Positions 1 to 8,417 of a DNA stretch of 57,333 nt are shown here, piece after piece (position 1 is the first letter of the stretch; every line of letters begins with the position of its first letter). The stretch is from contig SVLF01000011.1 in NCBI GenBank assembly GCA_015068085.1, forward strand, positions 1-57,333, given 5' to 3'. A program made the position numbers and the translations under genes. Source of the DNA: Oscillospiraceae bacterium (GTDB lineage: Bacteria > Bacillota > Clostridia > Oscillospirales > JAAYXM01). The notes beneath the pieces were generated by a model that was given only the letters and a program-made list of their open reading frames with translations, was not told the origin of the DNA and ran no database searches.

Positions 1-1
1 A

Positions 2-2833
2 GAAGAGATCAATGCTTGTACGGTAAAAATTGAGGTTGAGGTTGATGGCGAAAAAGAGCCGTGGCTTCTCCTCTTTAAGAACGAAACTCATAACCACCCG
101 ACAGAAATTGAACCGTTCGGCGGTGCGGCAACCTGTATCGGAGGTGCTATCCGTGACCCGCTTTCCGGTCGCTCGTATGTATACGGCGCTATGCGCGTAA
201 CGGGTGCGGCTGATCCGCTGAAGCCGGTGAGCGAAACGATAAAGGGTAAGCTTCCTCAGCGTAAGATTGTAACAACTGCTGCTGCGGGATATTCTTCTTA
301 CGGTAACCAGATAGGTCTTGCAACAGGTATCGTTGATGAAATCTTCCACGATGGTTATGCAGCAAAGCGTATGGAAATCGGTGCGGTTATTGCGGCGGCT
401 CCGCAGAAAAATGTACGTCGTGAGCGTCCGGAGGCGGGTGATATCGTCATTCTTCTCGGCGGAAGCACGGGGCGTGACGGTTGCGGCGGCGCAACAGGCT
501 CTTCAAAATCCCACACGGCAGAGTCTCTTGAAACCTGCGGTGCAGAGGTGCAGAAGGGTAATGCACCTGAGGAGAGAAAGCTCCAGCGTCTTTTCAGAAA
601 TGAAGAAGCAAGCCGGATGATCAAGCGTTGTAACGACTTTGGTGCAGGCGGTGTTTCCGTTGCAATCGGTGAGCTTGCCGACGGTTTGGAGATTAACCTC
701 AATGCAGTTCCGAAGAAATACGACGGTCTCGACGGCACAGAGCTTGCAATAAGCGAGTCTCAGGAGCGTATGGCAGTTGTTGTTGAGGCAAAGGATGTTG
801 ATGCATTCCTCGCGCTTGCTGATAAAGAAAATCTTCAGGCTTGCCCGGTTGCGGTTGTTACGGAGCTTCCGCGCCTTGTAATGCATTGGAACGGCAAGAA
901 GATAGTTGATATAAGCCGTGAATTCTTAAACTCCAACGGCGCAGAAAAGCATATCGACGTTTCTGTTGCAAAGCCGGCGCTTTCCGACAAGAAGATTTCC
1001 GGTTCATTTACAGATAATTATAAGAAGATAGCAGCCGATCTCAACATCTGCTCAAAGCGCGGCCTTTCCGAGCGCTTTGACTCCACTATCGGCGCAGGCA
1101 CGGTTCTTATGCCGTTTGGCGGAAAGAATCAGCTCACTCCCATTCAGACAATGGTGCAGAAGATTTCCGTTGAAAAGAAGCATACGGATGATTGCTCATT
1201 TATGTCTTGGGGCTATAATCCCTTCCTCACAGAGCAGAGCCCGTATCACGGCGCATATATGGCTGTTGTTGAGTCTGTATGTAAGCTCGTTGCAACAGGC
1301 GCAGACTTTAACGATGTTTATCTCACATTCCAGGAATATTTTGAAAAACTCGGACGTGATGCAAAACGCTGGGGCAAGCCGCTTGCGGCTCTTCTTGGAG
1401 CGTTCAAGGCGCAGAAGGAGCTCTCTGTCGGCGCAATAGGCGGTAAGGACTCTATGAGCGGCTCGTTTGAGAATCTTGATGTTCCGCCCACTCTTGTTTC
1501 CTTTGCGGTAACTACGGGTAAGGTATCCGATGTTGTTTCGCCGGAGTTTAAGAAAGCAGGAAACAAAGTTTTCCTTATCTCTCCTGAGTTTGATGAAAAT
1601 AATCTCCCGAAGACTGAATCACTTCTCAAAGTGTTTGATACCGTAACTGCTCTTATGAGAAGCGGAAAGATTGTTGCCGCTTACACTCCGGGTATCGGAG
1701 GAATTGCGGAAGCAGTTATGAAGATGGCATTTGGTAACGGTCTTGGTGTTGATTTTGCAGACGGTATAACCGTGGAAAAGCTCTTTGACTACAGCTATGC
1801 TTCGTTTGTTGCAGAAGCAGTAGAGGATATCCCGGGTGCAACATTAATCGGTACTGTAACCGACAAGAACGCACTTTCTCTCGGAGAAGAGAGCATCTGC
1901 CTTACAGAGCTTCTCGGAGTATACGAGGATAAGCTTGAAAGTGTATATAGCTGTAACATTCCCGATAGCAAAACTCCTATGCAGAACTTTGAATATAAGA
2001 CAACTGAGTGGAAAGCACCGACTGTAAAGTGCGCAAAGCCGAAGGTTCTTATTCCGGCTTTCCCGGGAACAAACTGTGAGTTTGACTCCGCAAAGGCTAT
2101 GCGTGATGCAGGGGCTGAGCCTGAGATTATCGTTATCAGAAACCTCACCTCCGACAGCATTCGCGAGAGCGTTGAAAAGTTTGCAAATGAGCTAAAAACT
2201 GCACAGATGATATTCATTCCGGGCGGATTTTCCGGCGGTGACGAGCCTGACGGAAGCGGTAAGTTCATAACTGCGTTCTTCCGTAATGCGGCGGTAAAAG
2301 AAGGCGTACACGACCTTCTTGACAACCGTGACGGTCTTATGTGCGGTATCTGTAACGGCTTTCAGGCTCTTATAAAGCTCGGTCTTGTTCCGTACGGCAA
2401 AATTATTGATACAGACGAAAATTGCCCGACTCTTACATTCAACACGATAGCTCGTCACCAGTCGAGAATTGTACGAACAAGAGTTGCATCAAACAAGTCA
2501 CCGTGGCTTGCTCTCACAAATGTCGGGGATGTATATACTGTTCCGATTTCTCACGGCGAAGGTCGTTTCCTTGCAGACGAAGCTCTTATCAAGGAACTGG
2601 CAAAGAACGGTCAGATTGCAACTCAGTATGTTGACTTTGACGGCAACGCAACAAGTGATGTTCACTTTAACCCCAACGATTCCATGTATGCTATCGAGGG
2701 TATCACGTCACCTGACGGCAGAGTGTTCGGCAAGATGGGACACAGTGAGCGTAAAGGCAGCGGGCTTTACAAAAACGTACCGGGTAATTACGATATCCGT
2801 ATGTTTGAGTCTGCGGTAAAGTACTTTAAATAA
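2..2833 (+). CDS. purL: Phosphoribosylformylglycinamidine synthase, 5'-truncated by the window
   Basis: This is the large clostridial single-chain FGAM synthase of de novo purine synthesis, which converts FGAR, glutamine and ATP to FGAM in the cytosol. The frame is open from base 2, before the first internal ATG at 191, and reads the conserved motif FKNETHNHPTEIEPFGGAAT, so about 940 codons are present and roughly the first quarter of the usual ~1250-residue protein lies upstream. The C-terminal third is the glutamine amidotransferase domain: it starts near PKVLIPAFPGTNCEFDSA, has the nucleophile cysteine in GICNGFQ, and the catalytic His/Glu region SHGEGRF. The aminator core contains GGKDSMSGSF. 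Stop TAA is followed 20 bp later by fhs, so the two are probably co-transcribed. Identity is certain; only the N-terminus is missing. Confidence 0.97.
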   Translation, partial: EEINACTVKIEVEVDGEKEPWLLLFKNETHNHPTEIEPFGGAATCIGGAIRDPLSGRSYVYGAMRVTGAADPLKPVSETIKGKLPQRKIVTTAAAGYSSYGNQIGLATGIVDEIFHDGYAAKRMEIGAVIAAAPQKNVRRERPEAGDIVILLGGSTGRDGCGGATGSSKSHTAESLETCGAEVQKGNAPEERKLQRLFRNEEASRMIKRCNDFGAGGVSVAIGELADGLEINLNAVPKKYDGLDGTELAISESQERMAVVVEAKDVDAFLALADKENLQACPVAVVTELPRLVMHWNGKKIVDISREFLNSNGAEKHIDVSVAKPALSDKKISGSFTDNYKKIAADLNICSKRGLSERFDSTIGAGTVLMPFGGKNQLTPIQTMVQKISVEKKHTDDCSFMSWGYNPFLTEQSPYHGAYMAVVESVCKLVATGADFNDVYLTFQEYFEKLGRDAKRWGKPLAALLGAFKAQKELSVGAIGGKDSMSGSFENLDVPPTLVSFAVTTGKVSDVVSPEFKKAGNKVFLISPEFDENNLPKTESLLKVFDTVTALMRSGKIVAAYTPGIGGIAEAVMKMAFGNGLGVDFADGITVEKLFDYSYASFVAEAVEDIPGATLIGTVTDKNALSLGEESICLTELLGVYEDKLESVYSCNIPDSKTPMQNFEYKTTEWKAPTVKCAKPKVLIPAFPGTNCEFDSAKAMRDAGAEPEIIVIRNLTSDSIRESVEKFANELKTAQMIFIPGGFSGGDEPDGSGKFITAFFRNAAVKEGVHDLLDNRDGLMCGICNGFQALIKLGLVPYGKIIDTDENCPTLTFNTIARHQSRIVRTRVASNKSPWLALTNVGDVYTVPISHGEGRFLADEALIKELAKNGQIATQYVDFDGNATSDVHFNPNDSMYAIEGITSPDGRVFGKMGHSERKGSGLYKNVPGNYDIRMFESAVKYFK

Positions 2834-2853
2834 GCCTTTTGGAGGAATGACAA

Positions 2854-4530
2854 ATGGCATTCAAATCAGATATTGAAATAGCCCAGAGCTGCGAAATGCG
2901 TCCTATAGGCGAAATTGCGGCAAAGGCTCACGTGGATGAAAAATATGTTGAGCAGTACGGCAGATATAAAGCGAAAATCGACCTCGCGCTTCTTAATGAA
3001 ACGAAGCGTGAGGACGGTAGACTTGTTCTTGTAACGGCAATAACGCCTACTCCTGCAGGTGAGGGAAAGACCACCACAACAATCGGTCTGGCTGACGGCC
3101 TTGCACGAATCGGTAAGGATGTCACCGTTGCTCTCCGTGAACCGTCTCTCGGTCCCGTTTTCGGTCTCAAGGGCGGCGCGGCAGGCGGCGGATACGCTCA
3201 GGTTGTTCCCATGGAAGATATAAACCTTCACTTTACGGGAGACTTCCACGCAATAGGTGCGGCAAATAATCTTCTTGCCGCAATGCTTGATAACCATATT
3301 CATCAGGGCAACGCTCTCGGGATTGATCCGAATAAGATTACATGGCGTCGTTGCGTTGATATGAACGACCGGGAACTTCGCAACATCGCAATCGGTCTCG
3401 GCGGCGCGAAAAACGGCGTAACCCGCGAGGATGGCTTTGATATCACCGTTGCAAGTGAAATTATGGCAGTTCTGTGCCTTGCAAGCTCTGTTTCAGACCT
3501 TAAGGCACGTCTGGCAAGAATTATTGTCGGTTATACCTATGACGGAAAACCCGTAACATGCGGCGAGATAAATGCCCAAGGTGCTATGACAGCTCTTTTA
3601 AAGGATGCGCTCAAGCCAAATCTTGTGCAAACTCTTGAAGGTACACCTGCGTTTGTCCACGGAGGCCCGTTTGCGAATATTGCTCATGGCTGCAACTCCG
3701 TTATGGCGACGAAAATGGCTCTTAAAATGGGTGATTATACCGTTACGGAAGCAGGTTTCGGTGCTGATCTCGGCGCAGAAAAGTTTCTCGACATCAAGTG
3801 CCGTGTGGCAGGTCTCACGCCAAGTGCGGTAGTTGTCGTCGCAACTGTCCGTGCGCTCAAGATGCATGGCGGCAGAGCAAAAACAGAGCTTGCAAATGAA
3901 GACATTCCGGCATTGGAAAGGGGAATACCGAATCTCCTCCGCCACGTTTCAAATATAAAGAATGTGTATAAGCTTCCTTGTGTCGTTGCGGTTAACCGTT
4001 TCCCGACAGATACGGATGCTGAGATTGACTTTATAATAAAAAAATGCCGTGAGCTTGGAGTAAATACCGTCCTTTCTACGGTATGGGCAGACGGCGGCAA
4101 GGGCGGCGAAGAACTCGCGCGCGAGGTTGTTCGTCTCTGTGAAGAAGAAAAGGGCAATTTTACCTTCAGCTACGATACAGAATCTTCAATTGAAGAAAAA
4201 ATCGAGGCAATAGTTAAGAAAGTCTATGGCGGCGACGGAATATCTGTTCTTCCTGCAGCAAAGAAACAGATTGATGAGCTTGAAAAACTCGGTCTCGATA
4301 AGCTCCCGATTTGCGTTGCAAAAACCCAGTACAGCTTCTCTGATGACCCGACAAAGCTCGGCGCACCGGAAGGCTTTACGGTAACGGTCAGAAACGTCAA
4401 AATTTCCGCCGGTGCAGGGTTTATAGTAGTCCTCACCGGAGATATAATGACAATGCCCGGGCTTCCCAAAGTGCCTGCGGCAGAGCGTATTGACGTAGAC
4501 GCAGACGGCAAAATAACAGGATTGTTCTAA
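2854..4530 (+). CDS. fhs: Formate--tetrahydrofolate ligase
   Basis: Catalyses ATP-dependent formation of 10-formyl-THF from formate, feeding purine synthesis (two steps use 10-formyl-THF) and clostridial one-carbon metabolism. The 558-residue length is normal for the family. The ATP-binding segment [20 protein letters not shown] lies near residues 65-85, followed by [22 protein letters not shown] in pieces typical of the family. A strong GGAGG lies 8 bases before the ATG. It sits 20 bp behind purL on the same strand, and a hairpin 25 bp after the stop probably ends the transcript. Nothing unusual is seen in the sequence. Confidence 0.97.
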   Translation: MAFKSDIEIAQSCEMRPIGEIAAKAHVDEKYVEQYGRYKAKIDLALLNETKREDGRLVLVTAITPTPAGEGKTTTTIGLADGLARIGKDVTVALREPSLGPVFGLKGGAAGGGYAQVVPMEDINLHFTGDFHAIGAANNLLAAMLDNHIHQGNALGIDPNKITWRRCVDMNDRELRNIAIGLGGAKNGVTREDGFDITVASEIMAVLCLASSVSDLKARLARIIVGYTYDGKPVTCGEINAQGAMTALLKDALKPNLVQTLEGTPAFVHGGPFANIAHGCNSVMATKMALKMGDYTVTEAGFGADLGAEKFLDIKCRVAGLTPSAVVVVATVRALKMHGGRAKTELANEDIPALERGIPNLLRHVSNIKNVYKLPCVVAVNRFPTDTDAEIDFIIKKCRELGVNTVLSTVWADGGKGGEELAREVVRLCEEEKGNFTFSYDTESSIEEKIEAIVKKVYGGDGISVLPAAKKQIDELEKLGLDKLPICVAKTQYSFSDDPTKLGAPEGFTVTVRNVKISAGAGFIVVLTGDIMTMPGLPKVPAAERIDVDADGKITGLF

Positions 4531-4553
4531 AACTGAAAAAAGTGTTTGTAAAA

Positions 4554-4592
4554 AGCATCCGTGATGTGTGGTTTTCATATATCACGGATGCT
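4554..4592. terminator. Bidirectional terminator between fhs and the aldose epimerase
   Basis: A 12-bp perfect stem (AGCATCCGTGAT paired with ATCACGGATGCT) separates two converging genes and is followed by a T-rich stretch on the plus strand. Confidence 0.75.
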
Positions 4593-4624
4593 GCTTATTT
4601 TAGATGTTTGAATCTTGCTGTTAC

Positions 4625-5506
4625 TTATTTGTTCGTCGGGAATGTTATGGTATGTGTAAGGGTTTCCTGCTCATAGGGTTTCAGAGTTCTTATGCGATAT
4701 TTTTGAGATAAGTCGCACGGAGTGTATTCGTCAAAATCCCATGTACCACACCATGGCTCTATGCAGATATACTCTGCTCTTGCCCCTTTTCTTGTCCAAC
4801 AGACAAGTGTGTCAAATCCTGGAAAAGAAATATGAATTTCATCACTGGTTCTGTCGTCGCGAAGCGCAATACCTTGGGATTTAAAATCAAGGAAATCCAA
4901 CTCGTTATCAGCGAAAAAATCATAATCAAGTTTTATTTCGCGTTCATTTTTTAAATAAGGAACAAGCTTTTTGCAAATATGTCCGCATTCATCTCTAAAC
5001 TGTGCGTAGCGTTCTATTGTTTCCGGTTCATCAAAAACGAGCGTATAGTTATCAATACCGCCGGGGCAGGCGTAACCTTCGTGAGAACCTGCAGAGTAAT
5101 ACATATTTTTTTTTGACTTATTTTTTGTTATGTATTCCTGACAAAGCTTATTGCCGTCCAGTGTGAAACGTATTCTGAACTCGAAATCAAACGGATACTG
5201 ACTTAATGTGTAGCTGTTTGATTTTAAAAGCATTGTTACGCTACACGCGGTTTGGCTTTCAACTTCAAATTCGCATTTGGAAGCAAATCCATGAGCTTCC
5301 ATATAATATTCTTTTCCATCAAGTGTGTATTTGTTATCCTTCAATGTGCTGACTATTGGAAACAGTACAGGGGCATGCTCTGACCATTCCTGACCGCCTT
5401 GCCAGAGAAACTCCTTGCCGGATTTGTGTTTAATTGAAGTAAGCTCTGCTCCGTATGTATTTATCAATACCGTGAGCTTATTGTTTTTTATTGAGAGCAT
5501 CGGCAT
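4625..5506 (-). CDS. Aldose 1-epimerase family protein (LacX-like)
   Basis: A 293-residue galactose-mutarotase-like protein, predicted to interconvert alpha and beta anomers of an intracellular sugar. The N-terminus (GAELTSIKHKSGKEFLWQG) and the later GSHEGYACP and PGFDTLVCW segments match the LacX-type branch of the aldose epimerase superfamily, and the length fits. It is the last gene of a leftward three-gene operon, after a sugar isomerase/epimerase and a nitrilase-family hydrolase. Its start has AGAGG 11 bases upstream; an alternative ATG two codons in is possible. The natural sugar cannot be told from sequence. The operon is probably controlled by the GntR-type operator at 7394-7410. Confidence 0.85.
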   Translation of the reverse strand: MPMLSIKNNKLTVLINTYGAELTSIKHKSGKEFLWQGGQEWSEHAPVLFPIVSTLKDNKYTLDGKEYYMEAHGFASKCEFEVESQTACSVTMLLKSNSYTLSQYPFDFEFRIRFTLDGNKLCQEYITKNKSKKNMYYSAGSHEGYACPGGIDNYTLVFDEPETIERYAQFRDECGHICKKLVPYLKNEREIKLDYDFFADNELDFLDFKSQGIALRDDRTSDEIHISFPGFDTLVCWTRKGARAEYICIEPWCGTWDFDEYTPCDLSQKYRIRTLKPYEQETLTHTITFPTNK

Positions 5507-5579
5507 GGTGGTTTTTCCTCTTTTGTTCGGATGGTTGTATGTTTAGAAAGCTATACTTTATAATTGTTATTATTTTTGT

Positions 5580-6377
5580 TTACTTCGTATCCGGGAAGTG
5601 CTTTGTTACATTCTCAAAACTACGTTTCAGGCAATCAAATTCGTTTTCGTTATAACAGCGATCTTGTTCGACAAGCATATATTCACAACCTGCTTCGGAA
5701 AGAACGTTTATATATGAATCATAATCAAGTTTTCCTTCATAGATTGGGCGGAGATATACGCGCTCTTCCTCAATTCCTGCCGGGATTTCATCAAGATAAT
5801 CTTTCAAATGAATGCGCGAAAGTCTGCCGCTGAGCTTCTTGATGAGAGTAACGACATCAACACCCGCCCACGCAGCCCAACCGAGGTCGAGTGTAAAGTC
5901 TATGGAATCCTCCGGAAAATCCTCAAGAATGCGATCTATAACGCTTGTTTTTGCAAATGCACCCTGAAATTCCTGATAATGATTATGAAAATGAAGCTTT
6001 GCACCAAGGTCACGAATCTGTTTCGCTATCGGTACAAATTTTTCACGGAATGGCTCATATCTGTCCTCAAAGCCTTGTTCTCCGTCGGTTGCGGGCATGC
6101 CGCCGATTCCTATATTTCGGCAATCGAATATCGCATGTTTTTTTACTATCTGCTCAATGTCTCCATTGATAAGGCTCTTTGGCGGAATATGAGTGAGAAC
6201 ACATTTCAGATTGTTTTTTAAAAGCTCATCGCGAAGCCACTCCGGCTCATAAGGACATGTACCGGAAACCTGAACGGATTTATATCCAATATCTGCTACT
6301 TTTTTTAGCGTTTTTGAAAAATCCTCAAGATTTGTTGTGTGATTATGTACTGTGTAAAGCTGTGCTCCGATTTGCAT
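5580..6377 (-). CDS. Sugar phosphate isomerase/epimerase family TIM-barrel protein
   Basis: A 265-residue xylose-isomerase-like (AP endonuclease family 2 fold) protein. It begins MQIGAQLYTVHNH, and carries LHFHNHYQEF and DFTLDLGWAAWAGVD, which supply the His/Glu/Asp metal ligands expected of sugar isomerases and epimerases of this group. Such enzymes include myo-inosose dehydratases, tagatose/allulose epimerases and hydroxypyruvate isomerases; the exact substrate is open. GGGAGG lies 8 bases before the start. It is the middle gene of the leftward operon, 34 bp after the hydrolase and 73 bp before the aldose epimerase. Confidence 0.85.
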   Translation of the reverse strand: MQIGAQLYTVHNHTTNLEDFSKTLKKVADIGYKSVQVSGTCPYEPEWLRDELLKNNLKCVLTHIPPKSLINGDIEQIVKKHAIFDCRNIGIGGMPATDGEQGFEDRYEPFREKFVPIAKQIRDLGAKLHFHNHYQEFQGAFAKTSVIDRILEDFPEDSIDFTLDLGWAAWAGVDVVTLIKKLSGRLSRIHLKDYLDEIPAGIEEERVYLRPIYEGKLDYDSYINVLSEAGCEYMLVEQDRCYNENEFDCLKRSFENVTKHFPDTK

Positions 6378-6411
6378 TGTTTATACCTCCCGTAAAATTT
6401 AAGTTTAATCG

Positions 6412-7362
6412 TTATTTTTCCATTCTTCCTTCTGTGTACCGTGCGGCTCTTGCACGCTCCATATAGTCATCTAAAAGCTCAATCTCAAATTCTTTTATCA
6501 TATCCATGGCGGATATGCCGTCAAGTTCACTTGTGATAAGTACCGAGCCGAGATATCCGGGATCGTATATCGTTACGCCTTTTCCGTATTTTTTCTTCAA
6601 ATGCTCGAACTTTTCTGCGTTATAGTCGATGTGCGCAACGGCGTAGTCTAGGTTTATCTTGTGAGTAATAAAGGGAAGATAGGTAGAACTTTTTGTTTCT
6701 TCATAGCCGAGTGGATTCCATATGTTGCAGGGGAGCCCTTGGACACCTACAGCACCGACGAAATATGAGCGGCAACTGTATGCCCAGTGCTGTTGTACGT
6801 GTCCGCCGTGGAACATAGAACAGAAAACAATAAGCTCAGGCTTTGATTTTTTGTATTTTTCCAGAAGCTCGGGGAAGTTTAAATCAAAGCAGGTAACACC
6901 GGCAACGGTTCCGAAATCCATTTTAATAATAGGTGCATCTTTTCCGTATAGAATACCGCTTTCTGTGTTTTCTTCGATAACAAGGTGGTTTTTGTTGTAT
7001 ACTCCACGGACTTCGCCCTCTCTGCCGATAAAAACAGTAGAGTTGCGGAGTGCTCCGTCTTCTGCGTGGAGAACAGCGGAATAGGCAATGTTCACGCTGT
7101 TTTGCCTCGCTTTTTCCTGCATTTTCTCAAGAATGGCGTTTCCGCGTGCTTTATAGTAATCCCTTTGTTGTGTGCGCGAAAGCCCTGCCGGGCGGTCACA
7201 GCATTCGTTCAATACTATGAAATCCGGTTCATCGTATAAAACCTTGTCTATCCACGAGTTGAGATGCTCCCACACACCTTTTACCATATCTGCATAGCTG
7301 GTTTCTTGCGGAAATTCCATCGGTTTAAGACCAAGTGTGCCTACTTTTACATAACGTGCCAT
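6412..7362 (-). CDS. Carbon-nitrogen hydrolase (nitrilase superfamily)
   Basis: A 316-residue amidase of the nitrilase superfamily, acting on a non-peptide C-N bond. The Glu-Lys-Cys triad is visible: Glu in FIVLNECCD, Lys in YNKNHLV, Cys in VTCFDLNFPEL. The frame is open 15 codons further upstream, but I place the start at MARYVKVG because AGGAG lies 10 bases before that ATG, while the upstream ATG lies over the operator. It is the first gene of the leftward operon with an epimerase and a mutarotase, an unusual neighbourhood that hints at an amidated or N-acylated sugar, though this is inference. A TTGACA/TATAAT promoter and a 17-bp palindrome precede it. Confidence 0.85.
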   Translation of the reverse strand: MARYVKVGTLGLKPMEFPQETSYADMVKGVWEHLNSWIDKVLYDEPDFIVLNECCDRPAGLSRTQQRDYYKARGNAILEKMQEKARQNSVNIAYSAVLHAEDGALRNSTVFIGREGEVRGVYNKNHLVIEENTESGILYGKDAPIIKMDFGTVAGVTCFDLNFPELLEKYKKSKPELIVFCSMFHGGHVQQHWAYSCRSYFVGAVGVQGLPCNIWNPLGYEETKSSTYLPFITHKINLDYAVAHIDYNAEKFEHLKKKYGKGVTIYDPGYLGSVLITSELDGISAMDMIKEFEIELLDDYMERARAARYTEGRMEK

Positions 7363-7393
7363 TATATGAGTGCTCCTATGCATTGAAAATTTA

Positions 7394-7410
7394 ACTTTAT
7401 CATACAAAGT
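7394..7410. promoter_or_regulatory. FadR-type operator, site 1
   Basis: ACTTTATCATACAAAGT. Read on the minus strand it is ACTTTGTATGATAAAGT, one base different from site 2 at 8374. It starts 7 nt downstream of the leftward -10 box, a position that blocks transcription start. The core TTGT-N3-AYAA fits the TNGT-N3-ACNA pattern of FCD-type GntR regulators. Confidence 0.75.
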
Positions 7411-7417
7411 TTTCTGT

Positions 7418-7447
7418 ATTATACATCATTCTGACTTTGTCTGTCAA
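7418..7447 (-). promoter_or_regulatory. Promoter of the nitrilase-epimerase operon
   Basis: On the minus strand the sequence has TTGACA (7447-7442), an 18-bp spacer and TATAAT (7423-7418). A degenerate operator-like half site, ACTTTGTCTGTCAA, overlaps the -35 box. Confidence 0.75.
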
Positions 7448-7460
7448 TCCCTAAAATAAA

Positions 7461-7490
7461 AAACGTCGGCAAAAATAATTACCGACGTTT
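7461..7490. terminator. Terminator of the GntR gene
   Basis: Nine-bp stem AAACGTCGG / CCGACGTTT with T-rich flanks on both sides; it ends the leftward gntR transcript and may also insulate the divergent element. Confidence 0.8.
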
Positions 7491-7503
7491 TTTTATTGGG
7501 GAT

Positions 7504-8217
7504 TTACTCTGATTCGTTGCTTAGCTTTGAGAAGTGTAGGAACATCGCTTCGTGGAACATATCGTAATCATGCAGTTTCAGCGCATCTAAAATTCTTGAA
7601 TGGTTTTTAATCGTTCTGTCGATGTGGTGTGGCTTTGCTTTGCATTCAATGTAACGGTCATAGCCCCAGAAAAGATCTAAAATTGCAGATGCGAGCGGGT
7701 TGCCTGCGTGCTGGAACAGTATGCTGTGGAACATGGCGTCGGCACGGAGGAATGCAACGGAAAGCTTTGAGTTTTCTATATTTTTCTTTTCGTTGCGCAT
7801 AACCTCAACTTGTGCCTCTAAAAGGGAGAGCTGTTGGTTGTCAATTGTGTCAAAAGCCTGCCTGATTAAACCCATTTCGAGGATTTTTCGCGTTTCACCG
7901 ATGCATTTTGCGAGGTTTTCGTCGTCCTCCTGGTTAAGCTGCATCATGAGTCCGGAAAAGCTCAGCTCTGAGCGCGGTTTGCATATCGTGATGCCTATTC
8001 CGGGGTGAGAGGTGATAACGCCGGTTATCTCGAGTGACTTTATCGCTTCACGAAGAACACTTCGTCCAACGCCGAACATTTGCGTCATTTCGGCTTCTGT
8101 CGGAAGTTTGTCACCCGGGTTTAAATTATTGTCCTTTATGTAATTGCATATTTCGTCGTAAATTTTTATATAAAGCTTTTTTTGCTTTGCGGGTTTTTCT
8201 GTCTGATTGTTTTGCAT
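7504..8217 (-). CDS. GntR family transcriptional regulator, FCD (FadR) subfamily
   Basis: A 237-residue regulator. Residues ~18-85 form the winged helix-turn-helix (KLPTEAEMTQMFGVGRSVLR and EAIKSLEITGVI, with wing SHPGIGI). The rest is an all-helical FCD effector domain, whose metal-ligand positions include RADAMFHSILFQHAGN and the late KNHSRILDAL. FCD regulators commonly sense uronates, sialic acid, gluconate or other acids. Its start has GGGAG 9 bases upstream. Near-identical palindromes next to both flanking promoters, and a weaker one upstream of its own promoter, suggest it represses the leftward nitrilase operon and the rightward aldolase operon. The ligand is unknown; a catabolic intermediate of the neighbouring glycan pathway is the natural guess. 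Confidence 0.92.
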   Translation of the reverse strand: MQNNQTEKPAKQKKLYIKIYDEICNYIKDNNLNPGDKLPTEAEMTQMFGVGRSVLREAIKSLEITGVITSHPGIGITICKPRSELSFSGLMMQLNQEDDENLAKCIGETRKILEMGLIRQAFDTIDNQQLSLLEAQVEVMRNEKKNIENSKLSVAFLRADAMFHSILFQHAGNPLASAILDLFWGYDRYIECKAKPHHIDRTIKNHSRILDALKLHDYDMFHEAMFLHFSKLSNESE

Positions 8218-8256
8218 TGATCGTTCTCCCGGTAGTTTCTTTTTTATATATGTAAT

Positions 8257-8285
8257 ATTTTATACCACACTTCGGAAAAAGTCAA
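8257..8285 (-). promoter_or_regulatory. Promoter of the GntR gene
   Basis: On the minus strand: TTGACT, 17-bp spacer, TAAAAT, 40 bp ahead of the gntR start. Confidence 0.6.
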
Positions 8286-8297
8286 GAGAGTGCATAA

Positions 8298-8314
8298 ACT
8301 TTATAAGACAAAAT
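8298..8314. promoter_or_regulatory. Degenerate FadR-type operator, site 3
   Basis: ACTTTATAAGACAAAAT matches site 2 at 14 of 17 positions. It lies just upstream of the gntR -35 box and 22 bp upstream of the rightward -35 box, so it may serve autoregulation or looping. Confidence 0.45.
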
Positions 8315-8336
8315 GTAAAATTCCTGCAATTTCCTA

Positions 8337-8365
8337 TTGACAAGCAGCAAGTGAGTGTGTATAAT
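8337..8365 (+). promoter_or_regulatory. Promoter of the rightward aldolase/polysaccharide operon
   Basis: TTGACA, a 17-bp spacer and TATAAT: a full consensus sigma-A promoter, with a 17-bp operator starting 8 nt after the -10 box. Such a strong promoter makes sense only if it is repressed. Confidence 0.85.
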
Positions 8366-8373
8366 AAAAATAG

Positions 8374-8390
8374 ACTTTGTATGACAAAGT
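8374..8390. promoter_or_regulatory. FadR-type operator, site 2
   Basis: ACTTTGTATGACAAAGT, a palindrome with a 3-nt centre, placed over the predicted transcription start of the operon that begins at 8418. Confidence 0.8.
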
Positions 8391-8417
8391 GTGAAACTTT
8401 TGGAAAGAGGTCATTAA

